64,000 bases of DNA from Saprospiraceae bacterium (GTDB lineage: Bacteria; Bacteroidota; Bacteroidia; Chitinophagales; Saprospiraceae), in the NCBI GenBank assembly GCA_027488935.1, contig JAIYAP010000007.1:19324-83323 (forward strand), given 5' to 3'. Of this stretch, positions 9,212 to 19,540 are shown one piece after another. Numbering within the stretch: position 1 is the first letter of the stretch; each line of letters starts with the position of its first letter. The translations under genes were made by a program, and so were the position numbers. The notes below the pieces were generated by a model that saw only the letters and a list, made by a program, of their open reading frames with translations, ran no database searches and was not told the origin of the DNA.

Positions 9212-11110
9212 ATGCATTTATTTTTAAATTGCATTTCCATACGCACAAACTGGTACGATAAGGTGGCTTGGCCCTTTATCGTACTCTTGTTCGTGTGCCC
9301 GGCGCTGCTTTTGGCCCAAAACCCCGGGACCGCCGCCCAGGATACCACCCAAAAACTGAAAATTGAAACGGCCCAACAAGTTGAGGGATTTTCAAGAAAC
9401 GGGCACGAATCGCGCAAACTTAGCGGCAACGTGCGGCTACGTCAGGAAAACACCCTGGTGTATTGCGATACGGCCATCATTGACGACTATACCAACAATG
9501 CGGTGTTGCGGGGCAATGTGGTATTGGAGCAAAGTGATTCTGTAAAAGTATTTGCCGATTCGGCGGTGTACCTCGCAGCGATTAAAACCAGCGATCTGTT
9601 TGGCAATGTGGTGTTGGTCAATGGCGTACAGGAGTTATTTACCGACAAACTGCGCTACGATATGGCCAATAAGATTGCCACTTACCACCAGGGCGCTACC
9701 ATGACCAATGGAAAAAGCCAGCTGGTAAGTCGACATGGGTATTATTTTGTCCAAAAGAAAGAGATTTACTTCAAGGGCGATGTGTTGGTGACCGATCCGG
9801 AATTTACGATGCGCACCGATACGATGCAGTTTAATACAGAAACCCAGACCGTTGGTTTTCTTGCGCCCACGTTGATCAGCCAGCGCAAAAGTAAAATATA
9901 TACCGAAGGCGGTTTTTATGACATTGAAAACCAGTTTGCGGAGTTTGATAAAAACCCGCAATACGAAAAAGACGGGCAGAAAGGCAAAGCGAAAAAAATG
10001 CGGTACAGCGGCAGCACCAAAGAGTATACGCTGGAAGGCGACGCTTATATTGACGATCGGGATAAAGGGCAAAAAGTGCAGGCCGATGTGGTGCGTTTTA
10101 ATTCGGAAACCGATGCCACGGTACTCAAGGGCAATGCACATTTTCAGGACAGCACCCGCGATATTACAGGTGCAGAGATTCGGTACAACAGCAAAGTCAA
10201 AGATTTTCAGTTGCTGGGCCGGGGTCGGCTGGTGGATCCGCCGAATATTATTGAGGCCGATTCACTCAACTTTAATGACGAATTAGGGAGTGGTTTGGCC
10301 CTTGGCAGCGTTATTTTTCAGGATACGGTGAATAATTACACCATTCTGTCATACCGGATGGATTACAACAAAAAGACGGAATACCTCAATGCTTTTGGCG
10401 GATTTGGGTCGGATGGTGTGGCAGGCAGGCCCATGATGAAAAACCTGATGGAAGGTGACACCTTATTTATGAGTGCCGACACCCTTATTTCGTACAAACC
10501 AGACAGCGCATCGACCAACCGGTTACTGATTGCCCATCGGGATGTGCGTATTTTTAAAAGCGACCTGCAGGCGGTGTGTGATTCGCTTTCGTTTAGTTCG
10601 GTCGATTCTATTTTTTGGTTTTTCAAATTGGATAGTATTCAGCAGCCTTTGCTTTGGAGCGACACCACCCAGTTTTCGGGCGACACCATTCGATTGTTGC
10701 TGAAAAACAATAAAATAGATCGCTTGTGGCTTACAAAAAACGCCTTTGTGATCAATTCAGAAGAGGGCATTTTATTCAATCAAATAAAGGGCCGTAACAT
10801 TACAACCACGTTTCGGGACAATGAGGCCAAAGAAATGTTTGTAGAAGGGAATGCGCAGGCCGTGTATTATGCTTTGGATGATAAAGGTGCCTATGTAGGA
10901 CTCAATGAGACTGCTTGTTCGGAAATGCGCATGTTTTTTGATAAAAAAAAGATAGAACTCATCAAGTTTTATGCAGAACCGGCGGGTACTTTTACCCCGA
11001 TGAGCAAGGCCGGTAAAGAGAACAAGCCCCTGGATGGCTTTTTTTGGGAGCAAAAACGTCGGCCGCGCAACATGGGCGATTTATTAAAGCAAAAAATTAC
11101 AATACGTTAA
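9212..11110 (+). CDS. OstA-like / LptA-domain organic solvent tolerance protein
   Basis: Repeating beta pattern GNVRLRQENTLVYCDTAIIDDYTNNAVLRGNV, GDAYIDDRDKGQKVQADVV; N-terminal hydrophobic segment. Confidence 0.8.
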   Translation: MHLFLNCISIRTNWYDKVAWPFIVLLFVCPALLLAQNPGTAAQDTTQKLKIETAQQVEGFSRNGHESRKLSGNVRLRQENTLVYCDTAIIDDYTNNAVLRGNVVLEQSDSVKVFADSAVYLAAIKTSDLFGNVVLVNGVQELFTDKLRYDMANKIATYHQGATMTNGKSQLVSRHGYYFVQKKEIYFKGDVLVTDPEFTMRTDTMQFNTETQTVGFLAPTLISQRKSKIYTEGGFYDIENQFAEFDKNPQYEKDGQKGKAKKMRYSGSTKEYTLEGDAYIDDRDKGQKVQADVVRFNSETDATVLKGNAHFQDSTRDITGAEIRYNSKVKDFQLLGRGRLVDPPNIIEADSLNFNDELGSGLALGSVIFQDTVNNYTILSYRMDYNKKTEYLNAFGGFGSDGVAGRPMMKNLMEGDTLFMSADTLISYKPDSASTNRLLIAHRDVRIFKSDLQAVCDSLSFSSVDSIFWFFKLDSIQQPLLWSDTTQFSGDTIRLLLKNNKIDRLWLTKNAFVINSEEGILFNQIKGRNITTTFRDNEAKEMFVEGNAQAVYYALDDKGAYVGLNETACSEMRMFFDKKKIELIKFYAEPAGTFTPMSKAGKENKPLDGFFWEQKRRPRNMGDLLKQKITIR

Positions 11111-11350
11111 AAATGAATAATTTATAAAGAAAAGCGACTTTTTAAAAGTATTGAAATGCCAAATTAAGCCTTTTTTAAATTCCGCGTTCTACTAAAATCT
11201 CGTATTATTCTATTACAAAATCGGCATTTTTCTTACTTTGCAGCCCACTCACTACCGGTTGCATTTTTATTCCATTGATTTCCTGTTTTATACAATGCGT
11301 TGCAAAACGCCGTGAATGGCGTATTTGTAAGGCATAAATATTTGCAACAC

Positions 11351-14300
11351 ATGCGGCTACCTTCTACCTTTCTTGCATTTTTCTGCTTTTCACAACTTTC
11401 CTTGGCCCAATGTCCGCCAGTCGGCTTTCCCGAAGCGGGCAATACTTGTTCCACCGCACCCATATTATGTGCCAACCTGGATGGTTATTGTAATACGATT
11501 AACAATAACAATATGGTGCAAAACTTTCCGGGATGCCCGGGATTTCAACTGAACAACGACGAATGGTTTGCCTTCTATGCCGGTTCTACCACCATCACCA
11601 TGATTGTTACGCCGAGCAACTGCACCAGCAATGGCAGCAACCAGGGCTTGCAGGCTGGTATTTACAGGCAATGTACCAGTAATCCGGTGGACTTGCAATG
11701 CTCTTGTACCACCAATCCCTTTACCCTTACAGCCAATAACTTTATTGTTGGACAAATTTACTGGATGGTGATTGACGGTTGTGGCGGTGATGTGTGTGAT
11801 TATTCGATCGATGTTACGGTCGGTTCTACCGTGGGTCAGCCACCTGCCAACCCGGGCCCGATCACTGGACCGGCCAATGTTTGTGAAGGAAGTACCACGA
11901 GCTATACCATTACGCCGCCGGTTGGGGCATCCATGTATAACTGGACCCTCACCCCGCCCATCGGCACGCTTACCCCTAATAACAATACGGTCAATATTGC
12001 CTGGGGTAACAATACCACTTCCGCAGAGTTGTGTGTCAGCACTTCGAATGCCTGTTATTCCAATCCAACTCAATCTTGTTATACCATTGATGTGGTGCCC
12101 AGACCAACGGCCACGCTTTCGGGCGCAGGGATTATCTGTGCGGGGGGCTCCGGGAATGTTCCCTTAACCGTGAATTTTACAGGAGAAGGTCCCTGGACCT
12201 TTATTTATCGAATCAATGGGGTAAATCAGCCTGCTGTCACCACCAGTTCCAATCCCTATACCATCACTGCCACCGCCCCGGGCACCTACACCCTAGCGAG
12301 TGTTACCGGTGGTGCTGCAACCTGTACGGGAACGGTTTCAGGTACCTCCGTGGTATCACAAACCAATATCACCACCACGACGGTCGTAACCCAGGCCATA
12401 TGTGGCCAAAGCAATGGCGCCATCAATTTAACCGCCAGCAACGGTGCCGCACCTTATACTTTTATCTGGTCGAGCGGACAAACAACGGAAGACCTGAGTG
12501 CCATCCCGGCGGGCACTTACACCGTAACCGTTACGGATAATAATGGCTGTACCAAAACGGCCCAGGCTACGGTCAATGACAACCCGGTCACCCTCAACTT
12601 AACCGCCGTTGTAACCGCCAATACGACGTGTATCAATGGAAATGGGGCGATAAACTTATCTGTAACCCCTGCCAATACCTACCAATACAACTGGTCAAAT
12701 GGCGCAACAACGGAAGATTTGGCAGATTTGATACCCGGCTCCTACACCGTGACCGTTACTTTTGGCGTAAACTGTACCAATACTGCTAGTTACACCATTA
12801 ACGACAATCCAAATCAGCCCAATATTACGGCAACCACCACCCAATCTACCTGCGATCAAACCAATGGCAGCATCAATGCTTCGGTCAGTGGCGGCGTGAC
12901 CCCTTACACCTATTTATGGTCGAATGGCGAGACAACGGAAGACTTAAGTAATTTGTTGGCAGGGACTTATACCCTGACGGTAACGGGCGCGAATGGTTGT
13001 ACCAGAACCTCAGAATTGACGATCTCAAACAACAATCCACCGATTAATGTAACGGCCGTGGTGGTAAACAACACCACTTGCCTGGGAGGAAATGGGAGTA
13101 TTAATGTATCGGTGGCACCTGCCAATACCTACACCTATCTTTGGTCGAATGCCGAGACAACACAAGATTTGAGTAACCTCCCACCAGGCACGTACTCGGT
13201 TACGGTTACCCAGGTGGGAAGTTGTACCCAAACGGCCGAATTTACCATCAATGACAACCCTGTTTTACCCAATATTGCACCCGTCGTTGTCAACACCACC
13301 TGCGATTTGGCCAATGGAAGCATTAGTTTATCGGTGAATGGGGGCGTAGCGCCTTATACGTATTTATGGTCTGGTGGTGAAACAACCAGTAGTTTGACCA
13401 ACGTCTTGGCCAACAGCTATCAGGTGACCGTGACCGGTGCGAATGGTTGTACTCAAACAGCCGATATCACTGTGAACAACAACAATCCACAGATCAATAT
13501 TACCGCCACCATCACCGCCAACACCATTTGTATACCAGGCAGCGGCAATGGCAGCATCAATGTATCGGTGAGCCCGATCAACCCGGCCTATACGTATATT
13601 TGGTCGAACGGATTTACCACGCAAGACTTGAACAACCTCGCGCCTGGAAATTACACCATCACGGTGAGCGCTGGTGGCACCTGTACAAATACGGCCGAAT
13701 TTGAGGTACCGGACAATCCGAATTTGCCCACGATTACCGGCAATTTTATAGAATCGACCTGTGATTTGGCTAATGGCAGCATTAATATCAGTGTAAATGG
13801 CGCCACAACGCCGTACACTTATCTTTGGTCGAATGGTGCCATTACCCAGGACATTACCGGTTTGGTTGCCAATGGATACACCGTTACCGTGACCGGAGCC
13901 AACGGCTGTACCAGCACTTCAGAATATAGCATTACGAACAACAATCCGCCCATTTCGGTCACCGCAGTAGTTAGTTCTAATACAACTTGCAATGCGAATG
14001 CCAACGGTGCAATTAATGTATCGGTGGTACCTGCAGGCACGTACACGTACCTATGGTCGAATGGATTGACTACCCAGGATTTAACGGGTTTGGCCGCTGG
14101 CTCCTACCAGGTAACGGTTACGGGCGCTGGTTCTTGTTCAGAAACTGCTTCGTTTGATGTGTCAGACAATCCGAATGTGCCTAATTTAAATTTTAATGGC
14201 ACTAATGCACGCTGCGGACTTAACAATGGCGCTGTTAATTTATCGGTTAGTGGCGGGGTAACACCTTATGTATATTTGTGGGCTAACAATGCAACCACGC

Positions 14301-17300
14301 AGGATCTGAGCAATGTGCCGAGTGGTTTTTACGAAGTGACGGTAACCGGTGCAAATGGCTGTACCAGTGTCGGGGATATCTTTGTAGATGATGAGGCAAT
14401 TCCGGTTAGCATAAATGGTGTTGTGACCGATAAAACTTCCTGCCTGACAGACAATGGCCGAATTGTGCTTCAATTATCGCCCTTCAATGTTACGGTAAGT
14501 TGGGCAAGTGGCAGCACGGCAACCACCCTGAACAACCTCGCGCCAGGTGATTACAGTGTAACCGTGAGCGCCGGAGGAACTTGCACCGAAACGGCTAATT
14601 TTACCATTATTGACGCTACAGAAATCCCAACCCTTACGACCGATGTAACCGCAGCCCGTTGTGGCTTACCCAATGGTGGAATTGATCTGGAAGTGAGTGG
14701 CAGCGTGGCTCCATATACCTATAAATGGTCGAACAACGCCAATACGCAAGATTTGACGAACAAATTGGCGGGTACTTTCACCGTTACCGTAACTTCGGCA
14801 ACCGGATGTAGCGCAACCACGGAAGTAACCATACCGATCAATGATTTATCCATCGTAATTTTTGGCGGCATCAGCGATAACACATCCTGCGGTCAACCGA
14901 ATGGATCCATTTTTATTACGGCCGATCCCATCGAGAATTACCAATACAAATGGTCGAACAATGCCATGGTGGCCGATTTATATAACCTGGCGCCCGGCAT
15001 GTACACCGTGACTGTAAGTTTTGGCGTAAGTTGTTCCAGTACCGCAACGTTCGAAATTTTAAATGCCGCTACAGCACCCAATTTGTCGGCTTCCGCAACA
15101 GCGGCCACCTGTAATTTGAACAACGGCAGTGCCCTGGCTAGTGCCAGTGGCGGGGAAGCGCCTTACACCTATAATTGGTCGAACAGCACTACCACCGCAC
15201 AGGCCAATAACTTGATACCAAGTGTATATACCGTTACGGTAACAGGCGCCAATGATTGTACGGTAACCGCAACCACGGTGGTGTCTAACAACAATATTGC
15301 CTTGAATATCAGCGGTATTGCGAGCGAAAACACCTCTTGTATCAACGGGAACGGTGCCCTGAATATCAGTGTTGTACCCGCAGGCACCTACACCTATGCG
15401 TGGTCGAACGCGGCCAATACCGCCAACATCAGTAACCTCGCACAAGGTGCTTATACGGTAACCGTAACGGCTGGGGTCAGCTGTTCTGCTACGGCAAGTT
15501 TTAATATTAATGACAATACACCCAACCCAAGCATTGTGCCCAATATTACGGCCGCGATTTGCAGCCAAAGTAACGGCGCAATTGATTTGACGGTCAGCAA
15601 TGCCAGTGGTCCTTACACCTACCTCTGGTCGAACAATGCTACTACGGAGGACTTGACTGGAATTCCACCCGGCAACTATGCGGTAACGGTGACTGCTTCC
15701 AATGGTTGCAAAGCCGATACCTTCCTGAATGTGGCCAACAACAGCACCAGTTTTAGTTTATCCGGCATAACAACGGCATTGACCAATTGTGCCGCGCCCA
15801 ACGGGGCCATTAATTTTACCGTTACACCGCCCGGCGCTTATTTAATTGCCTGGTCGAACAGCGCTACTACAGAAGATATCAGTCAGTTGGCAGCAGGCAT
15901 TTATACCGTTTCCGTCACGGAAGTAGGCAGTTGTGTGGCGTCCGCTACGTTTGTTGTAGATGATCAACGTATTTATCCAAGCAGCACCCAAACCATTGCT
16001 TCTGAAATATGCGGACTTCAAAATGGCAGCCTCCAATTGACGACCCAGGGCGGCACCACACCTTATCAGTTTAGCTGGTCTTCCGGCCAAACCTCCGAAG
16101 ACCTGAATGCAGTTGCAGCCAATACGTACACGGTAACCATAACGGATGCCAATTTCTGTACGGCTACCGCTACCGGTACCATTCCAGGAAATACGGTTGG
16201 TTTTGCCATTGCCGGCACGCCTCAGCCTAATACTTCTTGTGTGAGTTCTAACGGCGGCATCGACTTAACAATCAGTCCGGCAGATCCCGGATTTGGCCTG
16301 TCGTACACCTATGCCTGGTCGAACAGTCCACTTACCCAAGATCTGAATGCGGTGGCAGGCGGCACTTATGTAGTGACCGTGAGTGCGGGCGGCACTTGTA
16401 CCAATGTGGCAAGTTTCAATATTCCCGACGACTCAAATCCGCCACAATTGGCTGCGGGCATTACACCTGCTTTTTGCGGACAAAATAGTGGTGGTATTGA
16501 TTTGAATACCAGCGGAAGCCAGGCACCTTACACCTATACCTGGTCGAATAGTGGCCTGGAAGAAGATTTAAGTGGCGTTGTATCCGGCGATTATACGGTT
16601 ACTGTAGTTGGGGCCGACGGATGTAAAACCATAGATCAATTTACGATACCAGAAAATACCCTTTTACCTAGTATTGCCGGGGCAGCAACTCCGCTTACTT
16701 CTTGTATCAGCAACAATGGCGCGATTAGCATTAATGTAAGCCCGGTGGGACTTTACACCTATAAATGGTCGAACGGCGCTACCCAGCAAAACCTCGCAAG
16801 CCTGCCCACCGGCGTGTACACGGTAACGGTAAATGGCGGAGGCGCTTGTATTTCGACGGCTACTTTTACCGTAGACAATGCCACGCAAACCGTAGATTTG
16901 AGCAGCACCATCACGAATATTCTTTGTTTTGGCAATGCAACCGGCGCCATCGATGTGTCGGTAAATGGCGGAACCGGACCATACACTTATGTGTGGCAAC
17001 CAGCCGTACCGGGCAACTTGCAAGATTTAAATAACCTGAGTCCGGGCACTTACCGATTGACCACCACCGATGCCAATGGATGTTCTGCCAATGCGGTTTA
17101 CGTCGTTGCGCAACCTAATGCTGCTTTGCAAATTAATTGCGTTGCGAGCAATACGGTTTCTTTCCCGGGCGGATCAGATGGATCAGGTAGTTTGAGCATT
17201 TCGGGTGGGACAGCGCCTTATACGGTGACTCCTTCCGTGGGTAATCCGCAAACCGGCGTACCGGCGGGCGTATTGAATTTCAACAACTTACCGGTTGGCT

Positions 17301-19459
17301 CCTATGCCCTAAACGTAACCGATGCCAATGGTTGCAGTGCCGATTGCGGCTTCCAAATAAAACTGATTGATTGTGAAACTGCGGTAGGCACCATGTCTAC
17401 GAACCTGATTTCAACTTGTGGCGATGGCTGTATTACGGCGGTTTACAGCCCGATCGGACAATTCCTGGATGCCAATGATGTACTCCAGTTTGTGTTGCAT
17501 ACGGGCGTGGGCGATACCATTATGCAAGAACTCGCGCGCAACAGTCAGCCCGTTTTTTGCTTTAATCCGGCAACCATGCAATACGGTAGCATTTATTATG
17601 TATCGGCAGTGGTGGGTGATAAAGACGCTGCGGGCAATGTGCAAATTACACACTGGTGTACTGAAATTTCAGTTGGTACTCCCATTCAGTTTATAGAACA
17701 ACCCGTGGCCGTCATCGGTCCAGTGGGCGTACTCAATTGCGAAGTACGGGCTGTTTCCATGCAATGTAATACCACTTTGAATGGCGTCCTGTACAGCTGG
17801 ACCACCGTAAATGGCCTGATTGTCGGACCAAGTAACCAGCCAACCGCTACGGCCGGATTACCTGGAACATACTTCATCACCGTACAGGCGAATGGCTGTG
17901 CAGACACTGCAAAAGTGGTTATAAAAGACTTTAGCAATGCGCCCCAGGCAACGATTGTTGCCAATCCGAGTAGCATCCTCAATTGTACGATTCAGGAAAT
18001 CATCTTGGCTGGCACCATCGAAGGCACCCTGAACGCCAATGCCATTTGGTTATCGGGCGGACAAGTGTTTGCCAATGGCAGCATCGTTCCGATCAGTCAA
18101 CCCGGCAACTATCAGTTTATCATTTTGGATACCCTTACGTTGTGTCGCGATACCGCCCTGATTCAAATTAATGAAAACCTGGCCTATCCGCCCTTATTTC
18201 TGAATCAGCCGGCGGCCCTCAGTTGTGCTCAAAAAACAGTGACCCTCAGTGGCGGTTCTTCGTTTCCGGGCATTCTTTTCCGCTGGGCGCAAATCAACGG
18301 AACCGATACGACGTATATCGGAACAGGCAATAATTTGAATGTAACAAACCCTGGCACGTATTTCCTGATTGGGATCGACCCCGCGAATGCATGTACCAAC
18401 GGGATCAGCACAACCGTTGTAGCCGATGTTGTTACACCGGTGGCAGATGCGGGTTTGCCCTTTACGCTCCCTTGTTTTGGTGAAACAGGCTACCTGGATG
18501 GCAGTGCATCCAGCGGTGCAGCCAACATGACGTTTGTATGGAATACTGTGGATGGTAGTTTGGTCAATGGAATAACGACCTCGAAGCCCGAAATCAACAC
18601 GCCCGGCACCTATGTTTTGCTGGTCACCAACCCAGGAAACGGCTGTACGGATACCGAAACCGTGGTTATTGATCCGGAAGCACCAATTGCAGTACTGGAT
18701 GTGAAACAACCACCTTGTTATGGCGATAAAGGGGCAATTGTGATACAAAGTGTGAGTGGCGGCAAACCACCCGTAAAATATTCGATCAATAACGGCCAAA
18801 CGTTCACCACCAACAACCAGTTCCTCAACTTATTGCCCGGAAATTACGCGTTGCTGATTGTGGACGCCGTGGGTTGCAGTACAACAGCACAGACCGAAAT
18901 TATTGCCGCGCAGCCTTTTGAAATCACCCTCGATCCGCAAGTAAAAATAAAATTAGGGGATAGTTATTTGATCAATACCCAGGTGAGCGGCCCTCCAGGC
19001 GATATCAAAACGGTACAATGGCAGCCTTCTACCGCCCTGAGCTGTGATACTTGTTTGCAAACCGTATCCACCCCACTTAATTCCATCCGGTACAAGGTGC
19101 GGGTTACCAGCAAAGCCGGTTGTTCGGATGAAGCACTGTTGCAAATTGTGGTGGATAAACGCTACGATATTTATGTTCCCAACGTGTTTTCGCCCGATGG
19201 AGATGGCAAAAACGACCTGTTTATGATTTTTGCCGATGTCAAAATGGTGAAAAACATCAAATCCTTCCAGGTTTACTCGCGCTGGGGCGAACGCATCTTC
19301 GAATTTGCCAATTTCCTGCCCAACAATCCCGACATGGGGTGGAATGGCAAACACCACGGACAAGACCTGAACCCGGGTGTATTTGCCTGGTACGCCGTGG
19401 TTGAACTGATTGACGGACAAGAAGTATTGTTGGAAGGGGACGTTACCCTGAAACGATAA
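11351..19459 (+). CDS. Giant SprB-repeat adhesin with gliding-motility-associated (CHU_C) C-terminal domain, T9SS type-B cargo
   Basis: Likely start MRLPSTFLAFFCFSQLSLAQC at 11351. About 20 repeats of the form (Y/F)xWSNGxTTxDLxNLxxGxYxVTVTxxxxC. C-terminus YVPNVFSPDGDGKNDLFMIFADVKMVKNIKSFQVYSRWGERIFE...GWNGKHHGQDLNPGVFAWYAVVELIDGQEVLLEGDVTLKR. Confidence 0.9.
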   Translation: MRLPSTFLAFFCFSQLSLAQCPPVGFPEAGNTCSTAPILCANLDGYCNTINNNNMVQNFPGCPGFQLNNDEWFAFYAGSTTITMIVTPSNCTSNGSNQGLQAGIYRQCTSNPVDLQCSCTTNPFTLTANNFIVGQIYWMVIDGCGGDVCDYSIDVTVGSTVGQPPANPGPITGPANVCEGSTTSYTITPPVGASMYNWTLTPPIGTLTPNNNTVNIAWGNNTTSAELCVSTSNACYSNPTQSCYTIDVVPRPTATLSGAGIICAGGSGNVPLTVNFTGEGPWTFIYRINGVNQPAVTTSSNPYTITATAPGTYTLASVTGGAATCTGTVSGTSVVSQTNITTTTVVTQAICGQSNGAINLTASNGAAPYTFIWSSGQTTEDLSAIPAGTYTVTVTDNNGCTKTAQATVNDNPVTLNLTAVVTANTTCINGNGAINLSVTPANTYQYNWSNGATTEDLADLIPGSYTVTVTFGVNCTNTASYTINDNPNQPNITATTTQSTCDQTNGSINASVSGGVTPYTYLWSNGETTEDLSNLLAGTYTLTVTGANGCTRTSELTISNNNPPINVTAVVVNNTTCLGGNGSINVSVAPANTYTYLWSNAETTQDLSNLPPGTYSVTVTQVGSCTQTAEFTINDNPVLPNIAPVVVNTTCDLANGSISLSVNGGVAPYTYLWSGGETTSSLTNVLANSYQVTVTGANGCTQTADITVNNNNPQINITATITANTICIPGSGNGSINVSVSPINPAYTYIWSNGFTTQDLNNLAPGNYTITVSAGGTCTNTAEFEVPDNPNLPTITGNFIESTCDLANGSINISVNGATTPYTYLWSNGAITQDITGLVANGYTVTVTGANGCTSTSEYSITNNNPPISVTAVVSSNTTCNANANGAINVSVVPAGTYTYLWSNGLTTQDLTGLAAGSYQVTVTGAGSCSETASFDVSDNPNVPNLNFNGTNARCGLNNGAVNLSVSGGVTPYVYLWANNATTQDLSNVPSGFYEVTVTGANGCTSVGDIFVDDEAIPVSINGVVTDKTSCLTDNGRIVLQLSPFNVTVSWASGSTATTLNNLAPGDYSVTVSAGGTCTETANFTIIDATEIPTLTTDVTAARCGLPNGGIDLEVSGSVAPYTYKWSNNANTQDLTNKLAGTFTVTVTSATGCSATTEVTIPINDLSIVIFGGISDNTSCGQPNGSIFITADPIENYQYKWSNNAMVADLYNLAPGMYTVTVSFGVSCSSTATFEILNAATAPNLSASATAATCNLNNGSALASASGGEAPYTYNWSNSTTTAQANNLIPSVYTVTVTGANDCTVTATTVVSNNNIALNISGIASENTSCINGNGALNISVVPAGTYTYAWSNAANTANISNLAQGAYTVTVTAGVSCSATASFNINDNTPNPSIVPNITAAICSQSNGAIDLTVSNASGPYTYLWSNNATTEDLTGIPPGNYAVTVTASNGCKADTFLNVANNSTSFSLSGITTALTNCAAPNGAINFTVTPPGAYLIAWSNSATTEDISQLAAGIYTVSVTEVGSCVASATFVVDDQRIYPSSTQTIASEICGLQNGSLQLTTQGGTTPYQFSWSSGQTSEDLNAVAANTYTVTITDANFCTATATGTIPGNTVGFAIAGTPQPNTSCVSSNGGIDLTISPADPGFGLSYTYAWSNSPLTQDLNAVAGGTYVVTVSAGGTCTNVASFNIPDDSNPPQLAAGITPAFCGQNSGGIDLNTSGSQAPYTYTWSNSGLEEDLSGVVSGDYTVTVVGADGCKTIDQFTIPENTLLPSIAGAATPLTSCISNNGAISINVSPVGLYTYKWSNGATQQNLASLPTGVYTVTVNGGGACISTATFTVDNATQTVDLSSTITNILCFGNATGAIDVSVNGGTGPYTYVWQPAVPGNLQDLNNLSPGTYRLTTTDANGCSANAVYVVAQPNAALQINCVASNTVSFPGGSDGSGSLSISGGTAPYTVTPSVGNPQTGVPAGVLNFNNLPVGSYALNVTDANGCSADCGFQIKLIDCETAVGTMSTNLISTCGDGCITAVYSPIGQFLDANDVLQFVLHTGVGDTIMQELARNSQPVFCFNPATMQYGSIYYVSAVVGDKDAAGNVQITHWCTEISVGTPIQFIEQPVAVIGPVGVLNCEVRAVSMQCNTTLNGVLYSWTTVNGLIVGPSNQPTATAGLPGTYFITVQANGCADTAKVVIKDFSNAPQATIVANPSSILNCTIQEIILAGTIEGTLNANAIWLSGGQVFANGSIVPISQPGNYQFIILDTLTLCRDTALIQINENLAYPPLFLNQPAALSCAQKTVTLSGGSSFPGILFRWAQINGTDTTYIGTGNNLNVTNPGTYFLIGIDPANACTNGISTTVVADVVTPVADAGLPFTLPCFGETGYLDGSASSGAANMTFVWNTVDGSLVNGITTSKPEINTPGTYVLLVTNPGNGCTDTETVVIDPEAPIAVLDVKQPPCYGDKGAIVIQSVSGGKPPVKYSINNGQTFTTNNQFLNLLPGNYALLIVDAVGCSTTAQTEIIAAQPFEITLDPQVKIKLGDSYLINTQVSGPPGDIKTVQWQPSTALSCDTCLQTVSTPLNSIRYKVRVTSKAGCSDEALLQIVVDKRYDIYVPNVFSPDGDGKNDLFMIFADVKMVKNIKSFQVYSRWGERIFEFANFLPNNPDMGWNGKHHGQDLNPGVFAWYAVVELIDGQEVLLEGDVTLKR

Positions 19460-19473
19460 CGATTTATTATAAG

Positions 19474-19525
19474 GTTGTTGCTGCGGTCAAACTTAATATT
19501 TGAGCCGCAGCAACAACGTTTTTTA
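19474..19525. terminator. Rho-independent terminator between the adhesin and uvrA
   Basis: gttgttgctgcggtcaaa ... tttgagccgcagcaacaac followed by gtttttt. Confidence 0.85.
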
Positions 19526-19540
19526 GGGTAAAATTGCTTT

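Noticed and set aside
11351-19459. CRISPR or tandem-repeat array within 12.4-17 kb
   Set aside because: The periodicity is explained by SprB-type protein repeats in one continuous ORF.
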